From NCBI RefSeq assembly GCF_014203355.1, contig NZ_JACHIR010000001.1:1-64000 (forward strand): DNA of 64,000 nucleotides, given 5' to 3'. A program made the position numbers and the translations under genes. Below, one piece after another: positions 15,829-23,118 of the stretch. A model generated the notes under the pieces. The model was not told the DNA's origin and did no database searches. It saw only the letters and a program-made list of their open reading frames with translations. This DNA is from Kutzneria kofuensis. GTDB taxonomy: Bacteria; Actinomycetota; Actinomycetes; Mycobacteriales; Pseudonocardiaceae. Position 1 is the stretch's first letter. Every line of letters begins with the position of its first letter.

Positions 15829-16365
15829 ATGGAGATCGCGGTACGCAAGGCCACACTCGACGACCTGCCCGCGATTGCCGCGCTGCTGCGCGCCGCCCGA
15901 GGTGACGGGCTGTCCGAACGGGAACGGGCCGAGCGCGGTTTCGTTCAGGGAAACCTTTCCGACCAGGTATTGACCCGGTTCATCACCGGCACCGGCGCGT
16001 TTGTCGCCGTTCACGGTGATGAACTCGCCGGAGTGGCACTCACATCGGATCCGGCGCCCCTGGCCGCCGGGGAAGGACCGCCCGCCGGCACGATTCAGAC
16101 GGCGAGAGCGGCCGGAATGGCCGATTTCGCGCTCTACGGGCCGGTCGCGGTCGATCCGCGGTTCCAGGGCCGGGGCGTCCTGCGGCTGCTGGTCGACGCC
16201 GTGAAGAAGAGCCTTTCCACGGCCTACGACGAGGCCGCGCTGTTCGTCGAGCTGACCAACGAGAAATCCCTTGCCGTGCACCGGCACCTCGGGATGCGGG
16301 AGATCGGCGAGTTCACCGCCGGCGGGCGCCGCTACCTGGCGTTCGCCTTCGCCCTCAACGACTAG
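15829..16365 (+). CDS. GNAT N-acetyltransferase
   Basis: 178-residue acetyl-CoA-dependent acetyltransferase. The acetyl-CoA loop is VAVDPRFQGRGVLRLLVDAV (RxxGxG/A type), followed by ALFVELTNEKSLAVHRHLGM in motif B. The substrate is not evident. ATG 15829 has GGAAGGG upstream; the longer frame from 15784 lacks an SD. It is divergent from the AfsR-like gene and ends 2 bp before a hairpin terminator. Confidence 0.82.
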   Translation: MEIAVRKATLDDLPAIAALLRAARGDGLSERERAERGFVQGNLSDQVLTRFITGTGAFVAVHGDELAGVALTSDPAPLAAGEGPPAGTIQTARAAGMADFALYGPVAVDPRFQGRGVLRLLVDAVKKSLSTAYDEAALFVELTNEKSLAVHRHLGMREIGEFTAGGRRYLAFAFALND

Positions 16366-16367
16366 AG

Positions 16368-16408
16368 GTCGCCCGGCGGCCACCGTCCACGTGTGGCCGC
16401 CGGACGAC
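16368..16408 (+). terminator. Hairpin terminator after GNAT gene
   Basis: CCGGCGGCCAC (16373-16383) pairs perfectly with GTGGCCGCCGG (16393-16403) around 9 nt. Outer GTCG/CGAC (16368-16371/16405-16408) extend the stem beyond one mismatch. Confidence 0.75.
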
Positions 16409-16467
16409 CCGTGACGGTCCCGGGACCCGCCCTGTAGGCCCCGCGACCGGCTTCGGTCACCGATCAG

Positions 16468-16490
16468 GACTGTCAACAACCGTGACAGTC
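16468..16490 (-). terminator. Small hairpin at the end of the GH18 gene
   Basis: GACTGTCA (16468-16475) pairs with TGACAGTC (16483-16490) around a 7-nt loop. It overlaps the stop codon of the GH18 gene and probably ends its transcript. Confidence 0.5.
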
Positions 16491-17541
16491 AGCGATGGGT
16501 GAAGGTTCCCATGATCCTCGAGTACTCCCACGGCAGCTGGCGCACGCCGGAGCACGCCTCCAGGTGCTGGCCGGGGCAGGTGCCGTTGTCCCGGTGCAGG
16601 CCCCAGAAAGACAGCATCGCGATGCCGTGCTGCCAGCCCCAGAACGTGATGTCGAAGGCGTCGTCGGGGGTGAACTCCTCGACCGGGCCGGTCTCGCCGT
16701 TCGAGCCGTAGTCGTCGAGCCCGATCATCGCGGTGATGCCGACCATGCCCCACAGCTGCGACGGTGTCTTGTCCGGCCACAGGCCATGCAGGGTGGTCAC
16801 CAGCGCGGCGGCGGCCGACTTGGCGTCGGTGGCCATCTCGTGCTGCTTGTCGTCGTAGTAGTCGAAGGTCATGATGTTGACGACGTCGACCCGCGTGCCG
16901 TTGGCCACCGCGTTCTGCAGCATCTTCACCGCGTCGCCGTTGGGTGCGGTCAGGCCGGTGCCCATGGTGTAGACGACCTGCAGCGGCCGGCCCTGCGCCG
17001 CGGCCCAGTCCTCGGCCTCGCGCAGCGCCTTGTTGCGGCGGTCGATGCCCTCGGCGTTGGTCAGCGACGCGTCCTCGATGTCCATGTCCAGCCGCGTCGC
17101 GTCGTACTTGACCAGGGCCTGCTCGTACGCGGCCGCGATGGCGTGCACATCGGTGCAGCTGTCGGCGATCTCGATGCCGTTGTCGCCGGCGTACGCGCCG
17201 CCGAAGGACGGGATCAGCTGGCCGCCCATGGCGCTCAGCTTGGCGGCGGCGTCGGCGTAGTCGGGGCCGGTCGCGACGCCGTTGGGATAGACCTGGCAGG
17301 AACCGGGCTTGTCGGTCTCCAGGAACGCCAGGTTCTGGAAGCGCGCGCCGGACTGCTGGGCGAAGTCCGCCGGATCGCCCGGCAGGTACGCCTGGAAGTA
17401 CGGGGCGAACACGTGCGGCGGGATCGGCTGCGGCGTGCCGTGGGAGGTCACCGCGCCCGCCGTGCCGCCCAGCGTCGTCGTCGCGGCGAGCAGGGCAGCC
17501 GCGATCGCGCCGAACCGGCGGAGTGTGGTCAGGTTTCGCAC
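16489..17541 (-). CDS. Secreted GH18 chitinase-like protein
   Basis: Extracellular 350-residue family 18 glycosidase. Signal peptide about residues 1-30, then a single TIM-barrel domain. The catalytic DxDxE motif is LDMDIED with Asp152, Asp154 and the acid Glu156; VVYTMG and VVNIMTFDYYDD mark later strands, and FWGWQHGIAMLSFWG the last one with its tryptophans. The long spacing suits the ChiC-like/endoglycosidase subgroup of short secreted actinomycete enzymes. No carbohydrate-binding module. Upstream, only one half (AGACCA) of a DasR site is visible, near 17574, so DasR control is doubtful. Confidence 0.87.
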   Translation of the reverse strand: MRNLTTLRRFGAIAAALLAATTTLGGTAGAVTSHGTPQPIPPHVFAPYFQAYLPGDPADFAQQSGARFQNLAFLETDKPGSCQVYPNGVATGPDYADAAAKLSAMGGQLIPSFGGAYAGDNGIEIADSCTDVHAIAAAYEQALVKYDATRLDMDIEDASLTNAEGIDRRNKALREAEDWAAAQGRPLQVVYTMGTGLTAPNGDAVKMLQNAVANGTRVDVVNIMTFDYYDDKQHEMATDAKSAAAALVTTLHGLWPDKTPSQLWGMVGITAMIGLDDYGSNGETGPVEEFTPDDAFDITFWGWQHGIAMLSFWGLHRDNGTCPGQHLEACSGVRQLPWEYSRIMGTFTHR

Positions 17542-17685
17542 CCGGAAAGAGTTACGGAGCGGCGGCCCCCGGAACAGACCACCGGCGCCGCAACGGTCGG
17601 CTCTGGAACGGTATTCCTGTCCGAATTGCCGGCGAGCGGCCCGTTCCCGACACCGTTGTCACGAACGCGCCGCCCGCCGGTTCGA

Positions 17686-18417
17686 TCACTCCTTGACGTA
17701 GCTCACGTCGAAGGAGCCGTTGGAGACCGCGCCGGTGTGGTCCTCGAACCCGCCGCCGTTGCTGGCGTCCAGCGCGACGCCGTCCTGCCCGGTGTAGGTG
17801 GCGCCGTCGACCGAGGCGCCGGTGAAGTGCACCGTGCCGAAGTTCGGGTAGGCGCCGGTCGGCGACTCCAGGATGAACTCGGCCGAGGAGTTCTCGCCGT
17901 TGTAGGACTTGGTGACGTGCTCGGTCCAGCCCTGGGTGTTGTCGGTGATGGTGAGCGTGTAGTCGGTGCCGCTGCGGTGCACGCTCGCGGTGAAGTTGTC
18001 GCCGGCGTCGACGGGGTCGTCGTAGTAGACCGGCGCGTCCGGGTACATCTCGTACCAGGCCTGGTAGTTCGGGGAGCCGGACGAGCAGTCGGTGGCCACG
18101 CCGGTCTGCTCGACCGACTGGCTGCCGTAGCCGTCGATGCCGACCCACGGCGCGTACAGGTCGTTGGACGAGTTGCAGGTGACCGCCGGTTCGGTCCAGC
18201 TCGCGCTGACGTCGCTGAAGCCGCTGCCGGTGGACACCCAGCCCGACCAGTTGCCGCCGTCCTGGTTGAAGTTGCCGCCGACCGCGGGACGGGCGTGTTG
18301 CTGGTGCGTCGCGTGTTGCGGTGCGAAGCCGGCCGGCGCGGTGGCGAGTGCGGGGGCGGCGCCGGCCAGCAGGGTGGCGGCGCCGGCCGCGGCGAACGCG
18401 AGTAGACGTGCTCGCAT
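17686..18417 (-). CDS. Secreted G1-family glutamic endopeptidase (eqolisin)
   Basis: Acid-acting secreted protease, 243 residues, signal peptide about 1-26. The eqolisin catalytic pair is visible: Gln104 in GSQSVEQTGV and Glu180 in NSSAEFILESP. The beta-sandwich starts with NWSGWVSTGSGFSDVSASW, as in fungal and bacterial relatives. Two Cys (81 and 111) could form a disulfide. ATG 18417 with GGAGG nine bases upstream is chosen over the longer frame. It is monocistronic, with 144 bp before the GH18 gene. Confidence 0.88.
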   Translation of the reverse strand: MRARLLAFAAAGAATLLAGAAPALATAPAGFAPQHATHQQHARPAVGGNFNQDGGNWSGWVSTGSGFSDVSASWTEPAVTCNSSNDLYAPWVGIDGYGSQSVEQTGVATDCSSGSPNYQAWYEMYPDAPVYYDDPVDAGDNFTASVHRSGTDYTLTITDNTQGWTEHVTKSYNGENSSAEFILESPTGAYPNFGTVHFTGASVDGATYTGQDGVALDASNGGGFEDHTGAVSNGSFDVSYVKE

Positions 18418-18723
18418 GGTTGTGGACCTCCGGTTGCAGGGTTGGGGCCGGGTGGCCCCACCGGTGGCACCGACTCTGACCGAACGCTCGTACGGCATAC
18501 ACCCTGCATTCGGAGGGTTTCTCGGTTCTCCGCCGTGGGTATCCCGTTTGGTTGGAAGTCTCCGCAGGTCGGGTTGTCACGTTGGTGAGGTATGGTCGTT
18601 TTCGACTCGTACTGACGTGACAGCGCGGACAATTCGACGGTTTCCCCTCGATCGTCACCAGATAGTGATCAACAGTGACTAAGATCCGGTGTCGCACGCG
18701 TCGGTAGCGGCGAGGGTGGTGAC
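18418..18723. other. 306-bp divergent promoter region, no gene
   Basis: Lies between the G1 peptidase and the Cei-like gene. I see no coding sequence. The part next to the Cei-like gene is richer in A+T and holds GTCAC (18655-18659) and GTGAC facing it as an inverted repeat around AGATAGTGATCAACA, plus TAAGAT as a possible -10. The peptidase side shows nothing certain. Confidence 0.4.
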
Positions 18724-19356
18724 GTGCGGTCGAAACGCTGGCGGCGGACTCGTTCGCTGGTGCTGCTGAGCCTGTTGCTGGTCGCCTCGGTGGTGGTCTG
18801 GGTGCAGGTGTTCCGGAGCGTGCCCACGATCGACCAGACCGTCGGCTGCACGCCGCCCGCGCCGCACATGACGCCCGTCAACTACCACGACCTCGACGCC
18901 GTCGCCCCGGCCCCGCCCGACCGGGTGCCGGTGCGGGTGGTCAACGCCAGCTCGTTACGCGGCGCCGCCAGCCTCATGTCCGCGCAGCTGACCAACCTCG
19001 GTTTCCCGCAGGCCGCGCCGGCCGCCGATGATCCGACGTATCCGCTGGGCAACATGACCTGCGTCGGCCAGATCCGCTTCGGCGCCCAGGGCGTCGCCGG
19101 GGCTCGGACGCTGAGCCTGCTGGTGCCGTGCGCGCAGTTGGTGCGGGACAACCGGCCTGATCAGACCGTGGACTTCGCCGTCGGCACGAACTTCAACGGG
19201 TTGGTCGTCAACACCGCCGCGCGGCAGGTGTTGAGCCAGCTGGGGACCTGGGCCCGCGACCACCCGATTCCGCCCGGCGGCCTGTTGACCCAGGACCAGG
19301 CGATGCCGAAACTGGCCGCGCCGCTGCTGACGGCGGCCCGCCCGGGGCATTGCTGA
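18724..19356 (+). CDS. Membrane-anchored LytR_C-domain protein, Cei-like
   Basis: 210-residue envelope protein. A short basic N-terminus (RSKRWRRTRS) precedes one transmembrane helix (about residues 11-30). The extracytoplasmic part contains the LytR_C/CpsA-C fold: PVRVVNASSLRGAASLMSAQ, LTNLGFPQAAPA, then IRFGAQGVAGARTLSLLVPC. The overall length and layout match the mycobacterial envelope-integrity protein Cei as I know it. Two or three Cys outside could pair. GTG 18724 follows a purine-rich GCGAGGGTGGT. It probably acts in cell-wall assembly. Confidence 0.75.
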   Translation: MRSKRWRRTRSLVLLSLLLVASVVVWVQVFRSVPTIDQTVGCTPPAPHMTPVNYHDLDAVAPAPPDRVPVRVVNASSLRGAASLMSAQLTNLGFPQAAPAADDPTYPLGNMTCVGQIRFGAQGVAGARTLSLLVPCAQLVRDNRPDQTVDFAVGTNFNGLVVNTAARQVLSQLGTWARDHPIPPGGLLTQDQAMPKLAAPLLTAARPGHC

Positions 19357-19471
19357 CCGCCGGTCCCGATCCGAAGCACTCCGTCGCCACCCCTCTTCCC
19401 GGCAACAATATGAAGAAAATTCACCTAATCGGCACTCGTGGCGACGGGCGTTCGATGCTGGACTGCCGGGC

Positions 19472-20044
19472 ATGACGATCACCCTCAGATTCGCCGCCGT
19501 CGGCCTCACCGCCGGGCTGCTGGTTCCGGGCGCCGGCACCGCCTCGGCCGCCCCCGCCGCCGCTCCGAGCGAGGCCACCTGGATCGCCGACGTCACCACC
19601 GTGACCGACCAGGCGACGGCCTACCTGCAGCAGCGGCTGTCCACGCCGGGCAAGAACGCCATCGTGCTGGACATCGACAACACGTCGCTGGAGAGCTACT
19701 ACCACCCCGAGTGGACCACGCCGGCCGTGCCGCCGGTGCTGGCCCTGGCCAAGTTGGCCAAGGCGGACGGCGCCGCGGTCTTCTTCGTCACCGACCGGAC
19801 CGAACTGATCCGCTCGCTCACGAAGGACAATCTCGGCGACGTCGGCTATCCCGTCGACGGGCTGTCCATGCGGCCGCTGTTCAACTTCGATCCGGCGCAG
19901 GTCAACAAGACCAAGGCGCGGGCGGCGATCGAGGCGCAGGGCTACACGATCGTCGCGAACATCGGCAACAACACGACCGACCTGGACGGCGGCCACGCGG
20001 AGCGCACGTTCAAGCTGCCGGACTACGACGGCGCCTTGAGCTAG
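19472..20044 (+). CDS. Secreted HAD-type acid phosphatase
   Basis: 190-residue exported phosphatase of the class B acid phosphatase/HAD IIIB group. Signal peptide about 1-27 ending ASA. The nucleophile loop is VLDIDNTSLES (DxDxT), motif II FFVTDRTE, Lys motif NKTKARA, and motif IV NIGNNTTDLDGG. It probably frees phosphate from nucleotides or sugar phosphates outside the cell. ATG 19472; the SD is weak. A perfect 11-bp hairpin follows the stop. Confidence 0.85.
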   Translation: MTITLRFAAVGLTAGLLVPGAGTASAAPAAAPSEATWIADVTTVTDQATAYLQQRLSTPGKNAIVLDIDNTSLESYYHPEWTTPAVPPVLALAKLAKADGAAVFFVTDRTELIRSLTKDNLGDVGYPVDGLSMRPLFNFDPAQVNKTKARAAIEAQGYTIVANIGNNTTDLDGGHAERTFKLPDYDGALS

Positions 20045-20050
20045 ACATTC

Positions 20051-20083
20051 GAGTTGGCCGGTCGGGTCCTGGCCGGCCAACTC
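20051..20083. terminator. Bidirectional hairpin terminator
   Basis: GAGTTGGCCGG (20051-20061) pairs perfectly with CCGGCCAACTC (20073-20083) around 11 nt, exactly filling the gap between the convergent phosphatase and hemerythrin genes. Confidence 0.8.
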
Positions 20084-20632
20084 TCAGGGAAGTCGAAGCA
20101 GGCCGGCCAGGGCGGTGATCGTCTCCGGGTCGCTGTGGGCCACGCCCTGGCGGATGACGTCGGTCCAGTCGGCGGCGCACAGGAAACGCTCCAGCAGCGG
20201 CACCAGGAACAGCTCGGTGGCGCAGATATGCTCGCCGTAGGCGTTCGAGAAGTGCTGGAGGGCGTCGGCGAGCATCTCGCGGCGGTGCTCGGTCGGCTCG
20301 TCCTCCCAGGCGAGGATCGCGCCCTGCACGCCGAGCGACATGGCGTCCAGGGCGCGGTGCTGGCGGTGCATGACGTCCACCATGATGTCGGCCTCGCTGG
20401 GCCTGTCCCCCACCAGCTTCGGCCACAGCAGGGCATCTTCGGCGCAGTTGTGCCGGTAGACGGCGTTGTCGACCATCCGAACCCGGTCCGCGACGACCTG
20501 GGCGCGGTCGCGGTCGTTCGCGGCGACAGCACGCACCAGGTCGACGTTGCGGCTCAGTTCCCGACGGAAAACCACGTGCAGGCGGAACACCCGACGGCTG
20601 TCGAAGCTGCGACGGTCCGTGGCGGTGGTCAT
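20084..20632 (-). CDS. Hemerythrin HHE-domain protein
   Basis: 182-residue four-helix bundle protein expected to bind a di-iron site. Candidate ligands: His in RVFRLHVVFRREL, HNCAEDALLWP (H and E), HRQHRALD, and HFSNAYGEHICATELFLVPL (HxxxE type). Such proteins are linked with oxygen, nitric-oxide or redox sensing; the role here is open. ATG 20632 with GGAGGG seven bases upstream is preferred to the longer frame at 20665. Confidence 0.8.
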   Translation of the reverse strand: MTTATDRRSFDSRRVFRLHVVFRRELSRNVDLVRAVAANDRDRAQVVADRVRMVDNAVYRHNCAEDALLWPKLVGDRPSEADIMVDVMHRQHRALDAMSLGVQGAILAWEDEPTEHRREMLADALQHFSNAYGEHICATELFLVPLLERFLCAADWTDVIRQGVAHSDPETITALAGLLRLP

Positions 20633-20727
20633 GGCACCCTCCCTCGTTCGGATGCCTTGACTCACGCAAAAATCGCCACAGCGGATGTGTTCCGGAACGA
20701 AGGTCCGCCGGTTGTTACCCGAATGGA

Positions 20728-22089
20728 CTAGAGGCGGATGGACTTCTGGTTCATGAATTCCTCGATGCCGGCCGGTCCCAGCTCCCGTCCCATGCCGGAC
20801 CGCTTGATGCCGCCGAACGGCAGGTCGGCCTGCGAGCCGCCGGCGCTGTTCAGGTAGACCATGCCGGCGTCGATCTGCTCAGCGACCCGGCGGAGGCGCT
20901 CCGGATCCGTGCCCCAGACGCTGGCGCCGAGGCCGAACGGCGAGTCGTTGGCGATCTCGATCGCCTGCTCCTCGGTCTCCGCGCGGAAGACGAGGACCAC
21001 CGGGCCGAAGATCTCCTCGTAGTAGGCGTTCATCTCGGGGGTGACGTCGGTGAGGACGGTGGCCTCGAGGTAGGCGCCGGGGCCGTCGACGGGGTGGCCA
21101 CCGGTGCGGAGGGTGGCTCCCTGGTCGACGGCCTGGGCGATTTGGGCTGCCACCTCGTCGCGGGCGGCGATCGAGGCGAGTGGGGGGAGCTTGGTGTCGG
21201 GGTCCATCGGGTCGCCGGGCTTGAAGTAGTCGGCGACGCGCTTGGTGAGCTTGTCGACGAACTCGTCGTAGATGTCGGCGAGGACGATCATCCGCTTGGG
21301 GGCGTTGCAGGACTGGCCGCAGTTGCGCATGCGGGCGGTGGCCGTCCTGGCGACCGTCTCGTCCATGTCGGCGGTGTCGAGGACGATCAGCGGGTCGGAG
21401 CCGCCGAGTTCGAGGACGGCCTTCTTCAGGTTGCGGCCGGCTTCGGCGGCCACCGAGATGCCGGCCTGTTCGGAACCGGTGAGGGAGACGCCCTGGATGC
21501 GGGGGTCGGCGAGGATCGCCGGGACCTGACGGCTGGAGGCGAAGGTGTTGACGTAGACGTCCTCGGGGACGCCGGCGTCGTGCAGGATCTGCTCGATGGC
21601 TCGGGCCGAGCGCGGGCAGATCGAGGCGTGCTTCAGCAGGATCGTGTTGCCGAGGACGAGGTTCGGGGCGACGAAGCGGGCCACCTGGTAGCAGGGGAAG
21701 TTCCAGGGCATCACGCCCAGCAGCGCGCCGAGCGGCGTCTTCTGGATGACGGCGTTGCCGCCGCGGATGGTCATCGGCTGGTCGGCGATCAGGTCCGGCC
21801 CGTGCTGGCCGTAGTAGGTGAAGATGTCGACCACCACGCCGACCTCGCCGCGGCCCTCGTTGATCCGCTTGCCCATCTCCAGCGTCATGATCTCGGCCAG
21901 CTCGTCCGCGCGCTCGGCGAACAGTTCGGCGGCGCGCAGCACGATCTTCGCGCGGTCGGTGGCCGGGAGGCGACGCCAGGCCGGGAAGGCGTTGTGCACG
22001 CGGGCGATCGCCGCATCGACCTCCTCGTCCGTCGCGTTCGGGATCTCCTCGACCAGCTCGCCGGTGGCGGGGTTGGTGACTGTGTACAT
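20728..22089 (-). CDS. NAD(P)-dependent aldehyde dehydrogenase, succinate-semialdehyde type
   Basis: 453-residue ALDH. The catalytic Cys lies in MRNCGQSCNAPKR, the general base Glu in KAVLELGGSDPLIVLD, and the cofactor loop in VSLTGSEQAGISVAAE. The C-terminal EEIFGPVVLVFRAETEEQA and FGGIKRSGMGRELG are canonical. The short N-terminus and LGVMPWNFPCYQVARF match the Sad/GabD-like succinate-semialdehyde dehydrogenases. The product would be succinate feeding the TCA cycle. A GntR-type inverted repeat lies 41 bp upstream of the ATG. Confidence 0.9.
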   Translation of the reverse strand: MYTVTNPATGELVEEIPNATDEEVDAAIARVHNAFPAWRRLPATDRAKIVLRAAELFAERADELAEIMTLEMGKRINEGRGEVGVVVDIFTYYGQHGPDLIADQPMTIRGGNAVIQKTPLGALLGVMPWNFPCYQVARFVAPNLVLGNTILLKHASICPRSARAIEQILHDAGVPEDVYVNTFASSRQVPAILADPRIQGVSLTGSEQAGISVAAEAGRNLKKAVLELGGSDPLIVLDTADMDETVARTATARMRNCGQSCNAPKRMIVLADIYDEFVDKLTKRVADYFKPGDPMDPDTKLPPLASIAARDEVAAQIAQAVDQGATLRTGGHPVDGPGAYLEATVLTDVTPEMNAYYEEIFGPVVLVFRAETEEQAIEIANDSPFGLGASVWGTDPERLRRVAEQIDAGMVYLNSAGGSQADLPFGGIKRSGMGRELGPAGIEEFMNQKSIRL

Positions 22090-22129
22090 GGGGACGCGCG
22101 CCTCCGTTCACTCACACCGTGGTGACTAC

Positions 22130-22144
22130 TGTATACCGTATGCA
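22130..22144. promoter_or_regulatory. Inverted repeat TGTATAC-C-GTATGCA upstream of ALDH
   Basis: TGTATAC (22130-22136) faces GTATGCA (22138-22144), 6 of 7 pairs symmetric. It resembles operators of GntR (FadR/VanR) regulators and sits where it would block the minus-strand ALDH promoter. No GntR gene is adjacent. The rest of the 190-bp gap to 22279 holds at most a gene remnant. Confidence 0.4.
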
Positions 22145-22279
22145 GGATGGTGTCGCTGTGATGCCGTCGGAGGATCGACTGGAGACAGGCCTTCCGCGGG
22201 GAGGTGACCAAGGCGTTCACAGGGTTCGCCGACGACGACGAGCACCGGAGGCGGCGGTTCGTCTGGCGGGAGGTCGACC

Positions 22280-22987
22280 TCAGCGGTACGGAGTGAGGAA
22301 ACGGCGGGCCAGGGCGCGGAGTCGCTCCACATCGCAGGACAAGGACTCCGACCACAGCGACCCGGGGCGTTCGAGGATGACGGGCACGGCGCGGCCGGCG
22401 GCGTCGAAACAGGTGCGGACGAGGTCCACCGCGTCCGGGTCGGCGCCGACGTTGATCTGGGACAGGCGGTCGGCGTGGCGGGACGCCAGCGACTTGAGCT
22501 GGATGAAGCCGCCGGCGGCGAAAGCCACCGAGGCGTCGAGGCAGAACGAGGCAGTGGGGTGGGCGGCCAGGGCCTTGTCCACGAGATCGGGGTCGCCGGT
22601 GTTGCGGAGCAGGACCAGCCGGGTGAGGGAACCGGAGGCGAGGTCGGCGGGGACGACGACGGGCACGTTCAAGGAGACGAGGTGCTCGACGGAGCCGAAG
22701 GCGTGCACCGACGGGCGCAGGCCGTGCCGGCGGAGCTGGTCGCAGGCGTGCACGAGAGCATCCAGACGAGTGGATTCCCCGCACACGATCTCCACCGCGT
22801 TGCCGCCGTGCGCCTGGCACGCCAGGGCGGCCACCGGGAACTCCGGCGGCGTGAAGCAGGCGGTGGAGAAACCGACGACATCCCCCAGCGTCGTCCGAGC
22901 GGTCAGAAAAGCATGCCCGTCCTGCCGGCCGCTGCCCAACCCCGCCACCGCACCCCCGGCCTCCACGCACAATCCACATCCACCCAC
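22280..22987 (-). CDS. Unrecognised protein, possibly TIM-barrel isomerase-like
   Basis: About 235 residues, not recognised with certainty. The pattern VVGFSTACFTPPEFPVAALA, AVEIVCGESTRLDALVHACD, LRRHGLRPSVHAFGSVEHLV and ILERPGSLWSESL resembles sugar-phosphate isomerase/epimerase (xylose-isomerase-like) barrels: successive beta-strand/helix units with an early Glu and His. A Gly/Cys-rich N-terminal part (VVGGCGLCVEAGGAVAGLG) is odd, so the start is uncertain: GTG 22987 is used here, and ATG 23056 or later GTGs are possible. It is divergent from the 1150-residue regulator and may be its target. Confidence 0.5.
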   Translation of the reverse strand: MGGCGLCVEAGGAVAGLGSGRQDGHAFLTARTTLGDVVGFSTACFTPPEFPVAALACQAHGGNAVEIVCGESTRLDALVHACDQLRRHGLRPSVHAFGSVEHLVSLNVPVVVPADLASGSLTRLVLLRNTGDPDLVDKALAAHPTASFCLDASVAFAAGGFIQLKSLASRHADRLSQINVGADPDAVDLVRTCFDAAGRAVPVILERPGSLWSESLSCDVERLRALARRFLTPYR

Positions 22988-23118
22988 GACGACAGGGTCT
23001 CCGTCCGATCTCCAAACGCTCTCGACGCCGTCTACAGAGCGGCCGCTGTGGCACATGCGCTGCCCGATACGTGACACTGTGCGGTGATCGTGACCAGCGA
23101 ACGGCGGAGTGAAACCTG

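Noticed and set aside
17574-17585. Possible DasR site upstream of the GH18 gene
   Set aside because: Only the right half AGACCA matches; the left half (GGAA) does not. Too weak to call.
22145-22296. Short plus-strand frame ending in FVWREVDLSGTE
   Set aside because: Codon pattern is plausible but there is no start with an SD and no recognisable family. Mentioned only as a possible remnant.
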